64,000 nucleotides of DNA from JBQTIQ01 sp052387955 (GTDB lineage Bacteria; Actinomycetota; Acidimicrobiia; Acidimicrobiales; JACDCH01). Of this stretch, positions 1 through 8,647 are shown piece after piece (positions within the stretch are counted from its first letter, which is position 1; each line of letters begins with the position of its first letter). Location of the stretch: assembly GCA_052387955.1 (NCBI GenBank), contig JBQTIQ010000015.1, positions 1 through 64,000 on the forward strand. Direction: 5' to 3'. The notes under the pieces were generated by a model. That model was not told the origin of the DNA. It did not search any database and saw nothing but the letters and a program-made list of their open reading frames with translations. The translations under genes and the position numbers were made by a program.

Positions 1-111
1 GCCCATCACAACGACGACCCGAAGCCATTCGTGTGGACCAAGACCGCGGATGAGATCCTCACCAAGGTCCGCCGAGGACGCGTCGCACTCGAACAAGCGC
101 GCGTCATTTGA
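1..111 (+). mobile_element. IS630-family transposase, C-terminal fragment (cut by left edge)
   Basis: Frame 1 is open from the first base to a TGA at 109-111 and encodes 36 residues. It contains the segment DPKPFVWTKTADEIL, which matches the conserved extreme C-terminus of IS630-family transposases (NxDPKPFVWTKTAxEIL). Only the tail is present, so whether the element is intact to the left cannot be judged. No terminal inverted repeat can be recognised with confidence between 112 and 292. Confidence 0.72.
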
Positions 112-292
112 AGGACACACCACTAGCTGTAGATCCCAGGAGCGTTCGTCAGCCTGTACGAGGCTCACGGGCGGCTTGTGGCCGACACTCGTCAGTCACG
201 TTCCGATCGGGTCTCATCGATGGGCTTGCGATCCGGAAGCCGTCTACACGTGTGAACGGACGGCTCGCCGTGCCGTCCTGAAGGAGCAGACC

Positions 293-1009
293 ATGCCAGC
301 ACACGACCATGACGACGGGCATGACCCGGTCGCCCTCCCGCCGATCGTCGACCAGCCCACTTGGGAAGCTGCGGTGGCTGAGCTGCGGGCCCGGGAGAAG
401 GCCGCCACGCGTGAGCTCGACGCCGTCGCCGCGGTCCGGCGGCGCCTTCCGATGGTGGAGCTCCCCGACTACACCCTCGAGGGAGCCGACGGCCCCGATC
501 GGCTGGCGGACATGTTCGGAGGCAAGCACCAGCTCATCGTCTACAACCACATGTGGTTCCCAGGCGAGACGTGGCAGTGCCCGGGCTGCACCGGGCTCAC
601 CAGCCAGTACACCCGGCTGGAGTTCCTCGACCCCTACGACGCCCGCTTCGTCATCGTCACCCAAGGCCCCATCGACGAGGCTCTCGCCTGCAGGGCCAGG
701 GTCGGCAACCAGATGACGTGGTACTCCACCGCCAACAGCCCGTTCGGCACCGACATGGGGGCTCCTCCCGGCGGCGGCTTCCAGGTCAACGTGTTCCTCC
801 GGTCCGGCGACACCGTCTACCGCACGTACAACACCCAGGGCCGCGGCACCGAGCAGCTCAGCCACACGTTCCCCCTCATCGACCTCGTCCCCTACGGGCG
901 CCAGGAGGACTGGCAGGACTCACCGCAGGGTTGGCCCCAGGCCCCCACCGGGAGCAAGTGGGCTGCTTCTGAAGCGTTCGCCCAGTACGCCGACCCGGGG
1001 ATCCGATGA
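293..1009 (+). CDS. DUF899 family thioredoxin-like protein
   Basis: The 238-residue product has the features of DUF899 proteins, a thioredoxin-fold family of unknown substrate: a Leu-Pro-rich entry near residue 60, a core with LIVYNHMWFPGE followed by CPGCTG, and a GTYN-like late strand (YRTYNTQGRG). The CPGC motif is in the place of a thioredoxin active site. The ORF is open from position 50, but ATG 293 is preferred because AAGGAG lies at 281-286. The stop overlaps the start of the following hydrolase gene (ATGA, 1006-1009), so the two were probably co-translated. The true function is not known. Confidence 0.85.
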   Translation: MPAHDHDDGHDPVALPPIVDQPTWEAAVAELRAREKAATRELDAVAAVRRRLPMVELPDYTLEGADGPDRLADMFGGKHQLIVYNHMWFPGETWQCPGCTGLTSQYTRLEFLDPYDARFVIVTQGPIDEALACRARVGNQMTWYSTANSPFGTDMGAPPGGGFQVNVFLRSGDTVYRTYNTQGRGTEQLSHTFPLIDLVPYGRQEDWQDSPQGWPQAPTGSKWAASEAFAQYADPGIR

Positions 1010-1846
1010 CGACCGTGGACGCCAACGGGGTCGCCCTGGGCATCGAGTCCTTCGGTGACCACGACGCACCGCTGGTGTTGCTCGCGGGCGGGACGACGAT
1101 GCTCTCCTGGCCCGACGTGCTCTGCGAGCGCCTAGCCGCTGGCGATCGCCGCGTGGTGCGTTACGACCTGCGCGACAGCGGCGCATCGACGACGGCAGAC
1201 CCGGAAGCGCCCACCTACACCCTGCGCGACCTTGCCACCGACGCAGCGGCGCTTGCCGACGCACTCGGCGGCGGGCCGGCGCACCTGGCAGGGATCGGCG
1301 TCGGCGGGATGGTCGCCCAGGTGGCCGCGCTCGACCATCCGGGCGCCTTCTCGGCGCTCACCCTGGCCGGCACCCGCGCGGTCGCGCCCGGTCCGCCCGA
1401 CCATGACCTCCCCGACCATGACCAGGCGACGATGAGCCGGCTGTTCGCGCATCCGAGGCCCGACTGGACCGACCCCGAGGCGGTGGCGGAGTTCGCCGCC
1501 GCTGGCGCGGAGATCCTCGGCGACGACCCCGTTACCGCCCGCGCCATCCGTGCGCATCTGGGACCGCACGCCCGGAACCGCATCCTCGGTCCAGATGGCC
1601 AACCAGATGGGCATGATGTTCTCCAAGCTCGACTGCAGACCTCGCTGGCGCGAGCGCCTGCTCGAGATCGACGTCCCCACGCTCGTTGTCCACGGCCGAC
1701 GTGACCCGTTCTTCCCCGTCGGCAACGGCGAGGCGATCGCACGCGAGATCCCCGGGGCGCAGCTGCTCATCCTCGACGAGGCCGCCACGGCAATCCCCGA
1801 TGCGTCGGCCGGCGAGGTCGCGGAGGCGATGCGCGCGCTCGGATAG
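1006..1846 (+). pseudogene. alpha/beta hydrolase, frameshifted and lacking catalytic residues
   Basis: Two overlapping frames together make one alpha/beta-hydrolase of about 280 residues. Frame 1 runs from ATG 1006 to about 1555 and contains the strand-turn segments up to DDPVTARAI. Frame 2 takes over at about 1550-1565 with WDRTPGTASSVQMANQMG and carries the acid-loop VHGRRDPFFP and the C-terminal strand to a TAG at 1844-1846. The nucleophile elbow, normally G-x-S-x-G-G, reads GIGVGG, so the serine is replaced by glycine. The region where the catalytic histidine is expected (usually GHxxP) reads ATAIP, so that residue is also absent; the aspartate is kept. Loss of two triad residues plus a frameshift suggests decay, although a sequencing error could account for the shift alone. 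Confidence 0.75.
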
Positions 1847-1923
1847 CGGATTGCACGGGCCCAGTTGTTCGAGATCGAGGTCTGTCCCGACGCTGGGCCC
1901 GAGATCGATCCCGTCTGGCGCGT

Positions 1924-4900
1924 ATGAGTCTCCCGAGCCGGCGGCGCTTGCGAACTCGATCCCGACTCGCCACTGGAGCGCTGCGCCAAGATCTCTGCGT
2001 GGAGGAGGTCGCGGGCGCCAGGTTGGTCGGCCGGTCGGCGGAACAAGAAGAGATCGCGGCGCGCATCGCTCGGGCGGCGCGCGGCACTGGAAGCCTGCTC
2101 CTGATCACCGGCGATGCGGGCATCGGCAAGACCGCCGTCGCGGCGTATGCCGCCGGCCAAGCGCGAGCGGCGCGGGCTGCGGTGGGGTGGGCGGCCTGCT
2201 GGCAGACCGCGGCCGTCCCGCCGTTGTGGCCGTGGTCGCAGGTTCTTGCCCAGCTGGCGGGAGACGACCGTCCGGTGCCCGACCTGTCCTCGACCGACGT
2301 CGACCTGGACGTGGCTCAGGGGATGCAGGCGGACCGGGTGATCGAGTGGCTGCGCGATGGCCGATCGGCGTTCCAGGTGATCGTGATCGAGGATCTCCAT
2401 TGGGCTGACACGGCAACGCTCGCGCTGCTCCAGCACCTTGCCGCGGTGCTGCCCGGTATGCGCGTCCTCGTGGTCGCCACCGCTCGATCTTCGACGTCAG
2501 CCCCACCGGCCATGGCCGAGGCCCTGTCAGCCTTGCGCCGCCTCGCCGTGCCATTCGACCTGGAGGGGTTGCCGGTCGAGGCGGCACGCGCTCTCGTCGC
2601 TGCCTTCGTCGGCACCAGGCCGAGCAGCGGGGTTGCCCGCAGCCTTCGTGATGTCACCGGCGGCAACCCGCTGTTCCTCCGCGAGCTGACCCGAAGTCTC
2701 TCGCCGGCGCAGCTCGAGGCGAAGGAGTTGCCGGCGATCGGCATCCCACCGTCGGTGCGCACGCTGGTCACGGAGCGGGTGGTCGCACTGTCTGCTGACG
2801 GTCGCCAGTTCGTCGAGGTGCTGTCGGTGGCCGGTGACGAGTCCGACACCGACCTGCTCGCGCAGACGTCCGGAGCGCGCCCGGCGCAGTTGTTGGAGCT
2901 TGTCGACGAGGCACGGAGCGCTGGTCTCGTCGCGATGCGCTCCGACGAGATCAGCTTCGTCCACGCCCTCTTCAGAGATGCGGTCTACGACGCGCTGTCG
3001 CTCGCCGACCGCACCCGCTGGCACGACCGGATCGGCACGGTCCTGCTGGCCCGCCGCGAAGGCGGTGGCACCGTGAGCTCGGCGACGCTGGCGCACCACT
3101 TCGGTCGCGCCGCACCGCTTGGCAACAGTGGACGCGCCTACACCTTCGCCGTCGAGGCGGCCTCCGAAGCGGTCGCCGTGCTGGCCTACGACCTGGCGAC
3201 TCGGCGCTTCGAACAGGCCCTTGCCATGACTCGTCTCGACCACAGCCTTGGCGAACCCCTACCGCTCCTGCTCGAACTGGCCGACTCGCGCATCGGCGCC
3301 GGTGACTTCGCCGGCGCCCGCGCCACCTTCGCGGCCGCCGCCGACGAGGCTCGCCGGGTCGGCGACGTCTCCTCCCTGGGGCGCGCCGCTCTCGGCTACA
3401 GCGGCGGTGTGGCCGGGATCGAGGTACTCGTCGGCGACCGAGGGGTATGCGACCTCCTGTCCGAGGCCGCCGCGGCATTGGCCGACGACGACGCGCTGGG
3501 CGCATTGGTGGAGGCACGCCTGTCGGTAGCTCGTTCGTTGCTGACGCCGTGGGCTGAACGCCGTGCCATTGCCGAGCGCGCTCTGGCACGGGCGCGGGCC
3601 AGCGGCGACGACTCGGTGGTCGCGCAGGCGCTGGCGGCGTGGTGCGATGTCGTTGCCGGACCAGATCACATCGACACGCGCCGGCAGGCCGCGGCCGAGA
3701 TCATCGATCACGCCGAACGGGTCGGCGACACCCGGACCGAAGCGTTGGGCCGCCGGCTGCTGGTGGTAGCACTGCTCGAAGCCGGCGAGCTTGCGGTCGC
3801 GGCGGCCGAGGTTGACCGGTTCGAGGCGACCACGACCCGTCTCGGCCGGAGCGAGTACGGCTGGTACCCGGCGCTGTGGCGGGCGGCGCTCGCCCTCGCC
3901 CGCGGTGACGACGACGAGCAGCGACGCTGGCGGGCGGAGCTGGCCCGTGTCGTCGAAGAGGCTGGCGGGACCAACGGGGGGCTTCTGTCGAAGGTCCATG
4001 ATCTCGTCGCCGCGCTCGAGCTCGACGACCCCCATCTCAACCGCGAGGCGATCGAGCTGATCGTCTCCATGGGCCTCAACGAGGCGTCAGGCGTCGACTT
4101 CCGAGTGACCTACGCCCGCTTGTTCGTCACTGCGGGTGATGCCGAGCGGGCCCGAGTCGAGATCGGCCCGTGGGCTGACGCGGCGATCGACGCCGAGCGG
4201 AGCTCGGAGTGGCTGCCCATGATGTTGCAGCTCAGCGAGGTGCTCGTCGCGATCGGCGGGCACCCCGCGGTCCATCGAGCCCGGGCTGCCATCGAGCCCT
4301 ACGCCGCCGTTTGGGCCGTTGAAGGGATCGGTGCTGGCCTCCGGGGCCCGGCTCACCGCGCCTTGGGCGCTCTCGCTGCCGCCGACGGCGACAGCGACGC
4401 CGCGCACCGGCACCTCGACGCCGCCGGCGACGCGGCGCGCCGTGCCGGTGCGGTCGCGCTCGCGGCGCGCATCGAGGTCGAACGGGCGCGCTGGTTGGCC
4501 GCCCCTTCCCCCGGTTCAGGTGTCTCACGGGCCGCGAGCCCATCGGGCCGCTTCGTACACGACGGAGAGACGTGGACGTTGTCCTTCGGTGGCGCCACGT
4601 CGACCCTGCGGGACAGCAAGGGGCTCCACGATCTGGCCCACCTGCTGGCGTACCCGCGGGAGGAGATCGCCGCGCTGGAGCTCGCCGCGCCGGGCGGCAC
4701 CGTCGTGGAAGGCGACTCACCCGAGGTGATCGACGAGCATGCCCGGCGGGCCTATCGGGAGCGCCTCGCTGAGATCGACATCGAACTCGACGCCGCCGAC
4801 CACCGGGGCGATACGGCCGCATCGACGCTACTGGCGAGCGAGCGCGACGCGCTGCTGGGCGAGCTATCGGGTGCGTTCGGGCTCGGTGGAAGAACCCGGA

Positions 4901-5073
4901 CCACCGGCCGGACCGCGGAACGGGCCCGCACCGCGGTGCGGGCCCGCGTCCGCGACGCCCTCGACCGCATCGAGGCCGTCGACCCGGCGCTGGCCAACCA
5001 CCTTCGGCGTTCGGTGCGAACCGGCACCTCCTGTGTCTACGACCCCGATCCGCCCGTGAACTGGGAACTCTGA
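1924..5073 (+). CDS. Large AAA/TPR-type signalling ATPase without HTH
   Basis: The 1049-residue product starts with an AAA_16/STAND-like ATPase: LVGRSAEQEEIAARI, Walker A GDAGIGKTA near residue 63, and a Walker B-like VIVIEDLHWAD near residue 155. A long alpha-helical, TPR-like middle follows (about 400-850). The C-terminal 180 residues form the conserved domain seen behind many actinobacterial AAA/TPR regulators (LRDSKGLHDLAHLL, then ARRAYRERLAEID, then NHLRRSVRTGTSC). Unlike MalT/LuxR regulators, no helix-turn-helix is visible at the C-terminus, so direct DNA binding is doubtful. ATG 1924 is the ORF start; GTG 1999, just before the ATPase domain, is an alternative. A small cupin follows 65 nt downstream. 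The ligand is unknown. Confidence 0.82.
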   Translation: MSLPSRRRLRTRSRLATGALRQDLCVEEVAGARLVGRSAEQEEIAARIARAARGTGSLLLITGDAGIGKTAVAAYAAGQARAARAAVGWAACWQTAAVPPLWPWSQVLAQLAGDDRPVPDLSSTDVDLDVAQGMQADRVIEWLRDGRSAFQVIVIEDLHWADTATLALLQHLAAVLPGMRVLVVATARSSTSAPPAMAEALSALRRLAVPFDLEGLPVEAARALVAAFVGTRPSSGVARSLRDVTGGNPLFLRELTRSLSPAQLEAKELPAIGIPPSVRTLVTERVVALSADGRQFVEVLSVAGDESDTDLLAQTSGARPAQLLELVDEARSAGLVAMRSDEISFVHALFRDAVYDALSLADRTRWHDRIGTVLLARREGGGTVSSATLAHHFGRAAPLGNSGRAYTFAVEAASEAVAVLAYDLATRRFEQALAMTRLDHSLGEPLPLLLELADSRIGAGDFAGARATFAAAADEARRVGDVSSLGRAALGYSGGVAGIEVLVGDRGVCDLLSEAAAALADDDALGALVEARLSVARSLLTPWAERRAIAERALARARASGDDSVVAQALAAWCDVVAGPDHIDTRRQAAAEIIDHAERVGDTRTEALGRRLLVVALLEAGELAVAAAEVDRFEATTTRLGRSEYGWYPALWRAALALARGDDDEQRRWRAELARVVEEAGGTNGGLLSKVHDLVAALELDDPHLNREAIELIVSMGLNEASGVDFRVTYARLFVTAGDAERARVEIGPWADAAIDAERSSEWLPMMLQLSEVLVAIGGHPAVHRARAAIEPYAAVWAVEGIGAGLRGPAHRALGALAAADGDSDAAHRHLDAAGDAARRAGAVALAARIEVERARWLAAPSPGSGVSRAASPSGRFVHDGETWTLSFGGATSTLRDSKGLHDLAHLLAYPREEIAALELAAPGGTVVEGDSPEVIDEHARRAYRERLAEIDIELDAADHRGDTAASTLLASERDALLGELSGAFGLGGRTRTTGRTAERARTAVRARVRDALDRIEAVDPALANHLRRSVRTGTSCVYDPDPPVNWEL

Positions 5074-5138
5074 GCCACCTCACATCGTGCCTTCCAACCT
5101 CACGCCAAGGAGGTGAACACCACCAGAGGAGGCGCTAC

Positions 5139-5519
5139 ATGCCCAAGCTCAATCCCAGCACCGCCGAGGACCACGTGGAAGCCGACGGGTTCGCCGGCCA
5201 TTACCGCACGCTCGGTGACCTGACCATCGGCTTCGAGTCGTACTCACAGGACGACGACCCCGCCCCACTGTTCGCCGGCCTACCCGACGACTGCTGCCAG
5301 GCCCGCCACTGGGGCGTCGTGCTCGAAGGCACCCTTGTCTTCAACTACCGCGACGGAACCCAGGACGTGATCGAGGCCGGTGAGGCCTACTACGCCCCGC
5401 CGGGTCACCTGCCGATCTTCAAGGCCGGCACCCGCGTGGTCGAGTTCTCGCCCGCCGACGAACTCGCGAAGACGATGGAGGTCGTCATGGCGAACGTCGC
5501 CGCCATGCAGTCGGGCTGA
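5139..5519 (+). CDS. Small cupin-domain protein
   Basis: The 126-residue protein is a single small beta-barrel cupin. Residues about 65-105 read HWGVVLEGTLVFNYRDGT and then EAGEAYYAPPGHLPIF, matching the two cupin motifs; the first has HWG and the second a PPGHxP with one clear histidine, so metal binding may be partial. A strong ribosome-binding site, AGAGGAGG at 5125-5132, supports ATG 5139. It lies directly behind the AAA/TPR ATPase and may be co-transcribed with it. Substrate or ligand is not evident. Confidence 0.82.
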   Translation: MPKLNPSTAEDHVEADGFAGHYRTLGDLTIGFESYSQDDDPAPLFAGLPDDCCQARHWGVVLEGTLVFNYRDGTQDVIEAGEAYYAPPGHLPIFKAGTRVVEFSPADELAKTMEVVMANVAAMQSG

Positions 5520-5614
5520 CCGGCGGCCACCCTTCCTGCCAACGCCCGCCGGCGGGTCCTCGGCGGCGACGCCGCCGGGGGCACTGCAGCGCTCGTCGGC
5601 GTCGACGCTGGCGC

Positions 5615-6109
5615 TCAGGCGGCGTCGGTGAGGATGCCGTCGATCTGGCCCATGGCCTCGCGCATGCCCTCCTCCATGCCCATCTCGATCATCTGCTTCA
5701 TCGCGTCGGTGGAGGCGAAGGTCGACAACACGGTCATGGTGGTGCCGCCGCCGGCGCGCTCGGCCAGCTCGAGCTCCATGCGGGTGGTCGGGAGATCCGG
5801 GTTCGGCTGGCCGGTGTCGTCGGCGAAGCCGTCGTCGACCACGAACCGACGGGGTGCTTCGACCTCGAGCACGTCCCAGTAGCCGGCTGCCTTCTCGCCT
5901 TCGGGCCCGGTCATGACGTACGTGACCCGGCCGCCAGGGCGGAGGTCGTGGTCGACGACGGTGGCCGGCCACGTGGGCGGGCCCCAGAACCGCTCCAGCT
6001 GGCGGGGGTCAGCGTAGAGCTGCCAGACCCGCTCGACGGGGGCGTCGTACTCGGCGACGACAATCATCGTGTGGGCGTCGAGGTCCTTGTCGACACGCGT
6101 GATGGGCAT
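5615..6109 (-). CDS. SRPBCC / AHSA1-like ligand-binding protein
   Basis: The 164-residue product is a START/Bet v1-like (AHSA1, SRPBCC) domain: MIVVAEYDAPVERVWQLYADP at the start, WGPPTWPATV, GGRVTYVMTGPEG, and a C-terminal helix with MKQMIEMGMEEGM. The ORF could extend to 6175, but ATG 6107-6109 is preceded by AGGAG and starts where the domain starts. It is the second gene after an ArsR-family regulator (14-nt gap), a widespread pair in which the regulator controls the SRPBCC gene. The hydrophobic ligand or stress response is unknown. Confidence 0.88.
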   Translation of the reverse strand: MPITRVDKDLDAHTMIVVAEYDAPVERVWQLYADPRQLERFWGPPTWPATVVDHDLRPGGRVTYVMTGPEGEKAAGYWDVLEVEAPRRFVVDDGFADDTGQPNPDLPTTRMELELAERAGGGTTMTVLSTFASTDAMKQMIEMGMEEGMREAMGQIDGILTDAA

Positions 6110-6123
6110 GGGCCTCTCCTGTT

Positions 6124-6459
6124 TCAGGGATCCTCGGCGAGGATCTGGTCCATCTGTGCGACGCGGTCGCGCCACAGCAGCTCCAAGGCGTCGAGTGCGC
6201 TCCGGGCGTCACGCACCCGGTCGATGTCGCCCCGTACGAGCGACTCCCGGCCTCGCCGTTGCTTGGACACCAGCCCGGCCTCCTCGAGGACGGCCACGTG
6301 CTTCTGCACCGCGGCGAAGCTCATCGGGTACTGCCGGGCCAGCGCGGAGACCGAGTGCGCCTCGACGAGCACCGTCCGGACGATGTCACGGCGGGTGGCG
6401 TCGGCCAGGGCGTGGAAGATCCTGCCGGTCTCCGGCGCGCTCAGCTCAGCTACAACCAT
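6124..6459 (-). CDS. ArsR-family transcriptional repressor (SRPBCC-linked)
   Basis: The 111-residue product is a compact winged helix of the ArsR type: RIFHALADATRRDIVRTV, then the recognition helix FAAVQKHVAVLEEAGLV and the wing RRGRESLVR. There are no cysteine pairs for metal sensing, so it belongs to the non-metal ArsR group usually found with SRPBCC genes. ATG 6457-6459 is chosen over the upstream GTG 6498 because the domain begins here and the start lies in a perfect inverted repeat that looks like the operator. It is first in a two-gene unit with the SRPBCC gene. Confidence 0.9.
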   Translation of the reverse strand: MVVAELSAPETGRIFHALADATRRDIVRTVLVEAHSVSALARQYPMSFAAVQKHVAVLEEAGLVSKQRRGRESLVRGDIDRVRDARSALDALELLWRDRVAQMDQILAEDP

Positions 6460-6469
6460 CTGGTTGTAG
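6450..6469. promoter_or_regulatory. Inverted-repeat operator over the ArsR start codon
   Basis: A perfect inverted repeat with 8-bp arms CTACAACC (6450-6457) and GGTTGTAG (6462-6469) and a 4-bp spacer covers the ArsR start codon (6457-6459). Placement and symmetry suit a homodimeric ArsR repressor that blocks its own operon; a very short or leaderless transcript is implied. Confidence 0.65.
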
Positions 6470-6592
6470 GTTCTACCTCGGCGTAGCCCGGTTGGCAAGC
6501 GTCGCTTCGGCCCGCGGTGGCCTCTGACTCCGAAGCCGTGACGAAGCGGTCAACGGTAGGGCGCTCAAGCCTTCCCGAATAGGGTTGCGCTC

Positions 6593-7057
6593 GTGAGCGA
6601 GCATCCGACGCTGTACGAGTGGGCCGGTGGTGGCGACGCCTTCGTCCGGATGATCGATGCGTTCTACGACCGGGTCGAGCAGGACGAGCTGTTGTCGCCG
6701 TTCTTCCCGGGCGGCGTGCACGAGGAGCACCGTCGCAACGTCGCGGCATGGTGGGGCGAGGTGTTCGGGGGCCCGGCCACCTACACCGACGAGCTCGGCG
6801 GCTACGAGCGGATGCTGACCAAGCACCTTCGCCTGGGTATCACCGGCGAACAGCGCCTGCGCTTCGCAACCCTGATGAGCCTCGCCGCCGACGACGCGGC
6901 GCTCCCGAGCGACCCCGAGTTCCGTTCCGCGCTCGTCGCCTACCTGGAGTGGGGGACTCGATTGGCGTTCGGGAACTCGCAGGACGAGGCCGAGATCGTG
7001 GAGCACGCCCCGGTGCCCCGATGGGGTTGGGGTGAGGCGCCGCCGTACCAGCCCTAG
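6593..7057 (+). CDS. glbO: Group II truncated haemoglobin (GlbO-like)
   Basis: The 154-residue protein has the 2-on-2 globin pattern: a B-helix with FYDRV (tyrosine B10), PFFPGG in the CD region, KHLRLGITGEQR where the proximal F8 histidine is expected, and EWGTR with the G8 tryptophan typical of group II (trHbO). A C-terminal VPRWGWGE tail resembles mycobacterial GlbO. It would bind haem and O2 or NO in the cytoplasm. The start is GTG 6593 with no clear Shine-Dalgarno, so the message may be leaderless. It is transcribed away from the ArsR gene. Confidence 0.92.
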   Translation: MSEHPTLYEWAGGGDAFVRMIDAFYDRVEQDELLSPFFPGGVHEEHRRNVAAWWGEVFGGPATYTDELGGYERMLTKHLRLGITGEQRLRFATLMSLAADDAALPSDPEFRSALVAYLEWGTRLAFGNSQDEAEIVEHAPVPRWGWGEAPPYQP

Positions 7058-7153
7058 CGCCCTGGCAACGAGTGTGGTGCGCTGCGGTCCGATGCTTTCC
7101 CCGCTTCGTAGGGTCTGAGGGAAGGTCCGACCGGCACAGGCGAGGAGACGGCG

Positions 7154-7669
7154 ATGACGTCCGACGATGGTGACGAGGCGATGACCCTTCCGCAAGGGGA
7201 CCTTCGCCTGCTGGGGACCGAGGTTGCGACCCGGCTGCTGGCGTCCACGGTCCCGGCGCGGCTCGCCTACGTCGAGCGCGACGGCACCCCCCGGGTGGTC
7301 CCGTCATGGTTCCACTGGAGCGGCGCTGCCATCGTCATGGCCACCTACGTCAACGGGCCTGCTATGGGCATCACCCGACCGTCCCGTCGCCTGGCGGCAT
7401 TGCGGGCGGCGCCTACCGTGGCGTTGACCATCGACACCGAGACGTTCCCGCCCAACGTCCTGCAGATCCGGGGCCGAGCCGAGATCGACGAGGTCGACGG
7501 CCTGGCACCTGAGTACGTCGCCGCCGCCCGGCGCTACCTGGGGAACGAGGCGGGGTCAGCGATGGCGACCCAGATGAACGTGCCCGGGACCCGCCAGGCT
7601 CGCATCGTGGTCCGCCCGACGTGGGTGGGCGTGCTCGACTTCGTGACCCGACCGGCGGGGGCGTTCTGA
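7154..7669 (+). CDS. Pyridoxamine 5'-phosphate oxidase-like (FMN/F420) split-barrel protein
   Basis: The 171-residue product is a flavin-reductase-like split barrel of the PNPOx superfamily: PARLAYVERDGTPRVVPSWF near residue 35, then TYVNGPAMGITRPSRRLAALR and VALTIDTETFPPNVLQIRG. This family includes F420- and FMN-dependent oxidoreductases in actinobacteria; the cofactor cannot be told from sequence alone. GAGGAG at 7141-7146 supports ATG 7154. Genes on both sides point the same way but gaps of about 80-100 nt suggest separate transcription. Confidence 0.82.
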   Translation: MTSDDGDEAMTLPQGDLRLLGTEVATRLLASTVPARLAYVERDGTPRVVPSWFHWSGAAIVMATYVNGPAMGITRPSRRLAALRAAPTVALTIDTETFPPNVLQIRGRAEIDEVDGLAPEYVAAARRYLGNEAGSAMATQMNVPGTRQARIVVRPTWVGVLDFVTRPAGAF

Positions 7670-7749
7670 CGTTCGGGAAGCCCAGGCTGGCCGCCGGCGG
7701 AACGCCACTCCGTTTGGGCAGCCCGAGCTCCAGCCACTAGAGACCAGGT

Positions 7750-8322
7750 GTGGCGACGACCGACTTCCGCCCGGGGCTGCTCGAGCTGGTCCGCGACCCG
7801 GCGGTGCTGCAGCACCTGCCCGAACCGGTGCGGCTGGCATCGGGGGCGATGAGCCAGGTGTTCATCGACGGCAAGCTGGCGGTCCAAGACGCCGACGACC
7901 TCGACTTCGTGGGCCGGGCCATGGCCGCAGCCGCCGACGCCGCCGGTGTCTCCTTCGAGGCGGTGGGCGGGCTCGTGCTCGGGGCCGTCCCCTACACCTT
8001 CGCCGTCGCTCACGTCGTCGGGTGCCGTTGGTTCCTCATCCGCAAGGAGCCCAAGGGCCGGGGGACGAACCGGTGGGTGGAAGGCGCCCGTGTCGGCCCC
8101 GGTGCCCGGGTGATGCTGGTCGACGACGTCGTCACCACCGGGGGCTCGATCCGGCTCGCCTACGACAAGGTGCGCGACGCCGGCGCCGAGGTCGTCTTCG
8201 CCTCCACCCTGGTCGACCGCAGCGACCGGGCCGCCGAGTTCTTCCGCTCCGTCGGCGTTCCCTACACCCCGTTGCTCACCTACACCGATCTCGGCATCGG
8301 ACCGGTCGAGCCGCCGCCGTAG
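7750..8322 (+). CDS. pyrE: Orotate phosphoribosyltransferase-like protein
   Basis: The 190-residue protein has a type I phosphoribosyltransferase fold. The PRPP loop VMLVDDVVTTGGSI is at about residues 120-133, and the flexible lysine-rich loop RKEPKGRGTNRWVEG characteristic of orotate phosphoribosyltransferase lies just before it (about 97-111). OPRTase converts orotate and PRPP to OMP in pyrimidine synthesis. GTG 7750 is used; the stop is followed by a strong hairpin terminator. No other pyr gene is in the window, so a salvage-type paralogue cannot be excluded. Confidence 0.82.
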   Translation: MATTDFRPGLLELVRDPAVLQHLPEPVRLASGAMSQVFIDGKLAVQDADDLDFVGRAMAAAADAAGVSFEAVGGLVLGAVPYTFAVAHVVGCRWFLIRKEPKGRGTNRWVEGARVGPGARVMLVDDVVTTGGSIRLAYDKVRDAGAEVVFASTLVDRSDRAAEFFRSVGVPYTPLLTYTDLGIGPVEPPP

Positions 8323-8379
8323 GCCCGCGCCCAGAAGCCGTCCTCGGGGCCGATCGGCCTCCCCGTGCCGCAAAACGCA

Positions 8380-8412
8380 CGGACCGCCGGCCCGATCGGG
8401 GCCGGCGGTCCG
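8380..8412. terminator. Bidirectional hairpin between pyrE and csp
   Basis: A perfect 14-bp stem (8380-8393 with 8399-8412, core GGACCGCCGGCCC) closes a 5-nt loop. It lies between the converging pyrE (stop 8322) and cold-shock gene (stop 8430). There is no U-run, as is common in high-GC actinobacteria. Confidence 0.75.
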
Positions 8413-8429
8413 GTTGCGTCCCGCCCGAG

Positions 8430-8630
8430 TCAGATCACCCGAACGTTCTGAGCTTCCTCTCCCTTACGGCCGGGGGCGACGTCGAACTCGACCCGCTGAC
8501 CTTGCTCGAGCGTCTTGTAGCCGGTGGCCTGGATGTTGGAGAAGTGGACGAAAACGTCCTCGCCCTGCTCCCGAGAAATGAAGCCATAGCCCTTCTCGGC
8601 GTTGAAGAACTTCACGGTGCCTGTTGCCAA
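8430..8630 (-). CDS. cspA: Cold-shock protein (CspA family)
   Basis: The 66-residue product is a single cold-shock domain. It has RNP1 KGYGFIS and RNP2 DVFVHFS, with NIQATGYKTLEQGQRVEFDV after them, the length and order of bacterial Csp RNA chaperones. The start is TTG 8628-8630 with AGAGAGAA upstream. A stable hairpin lies 17 nt before the start (8648-8677). It probably acts as a single-stranded RNA/DNA-binding protein in the cytoplasm. Confidence 0.96.
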   Translation of the reverse strand: MATGTVKFFNAEKGYGFISREQGEDVFVHFSNIQATGYKTLEQGQRVEFDVAPGRKGEEAQNVRVI

Positions 8631-8647
8631 TTGATTCTCTCTTCAGT

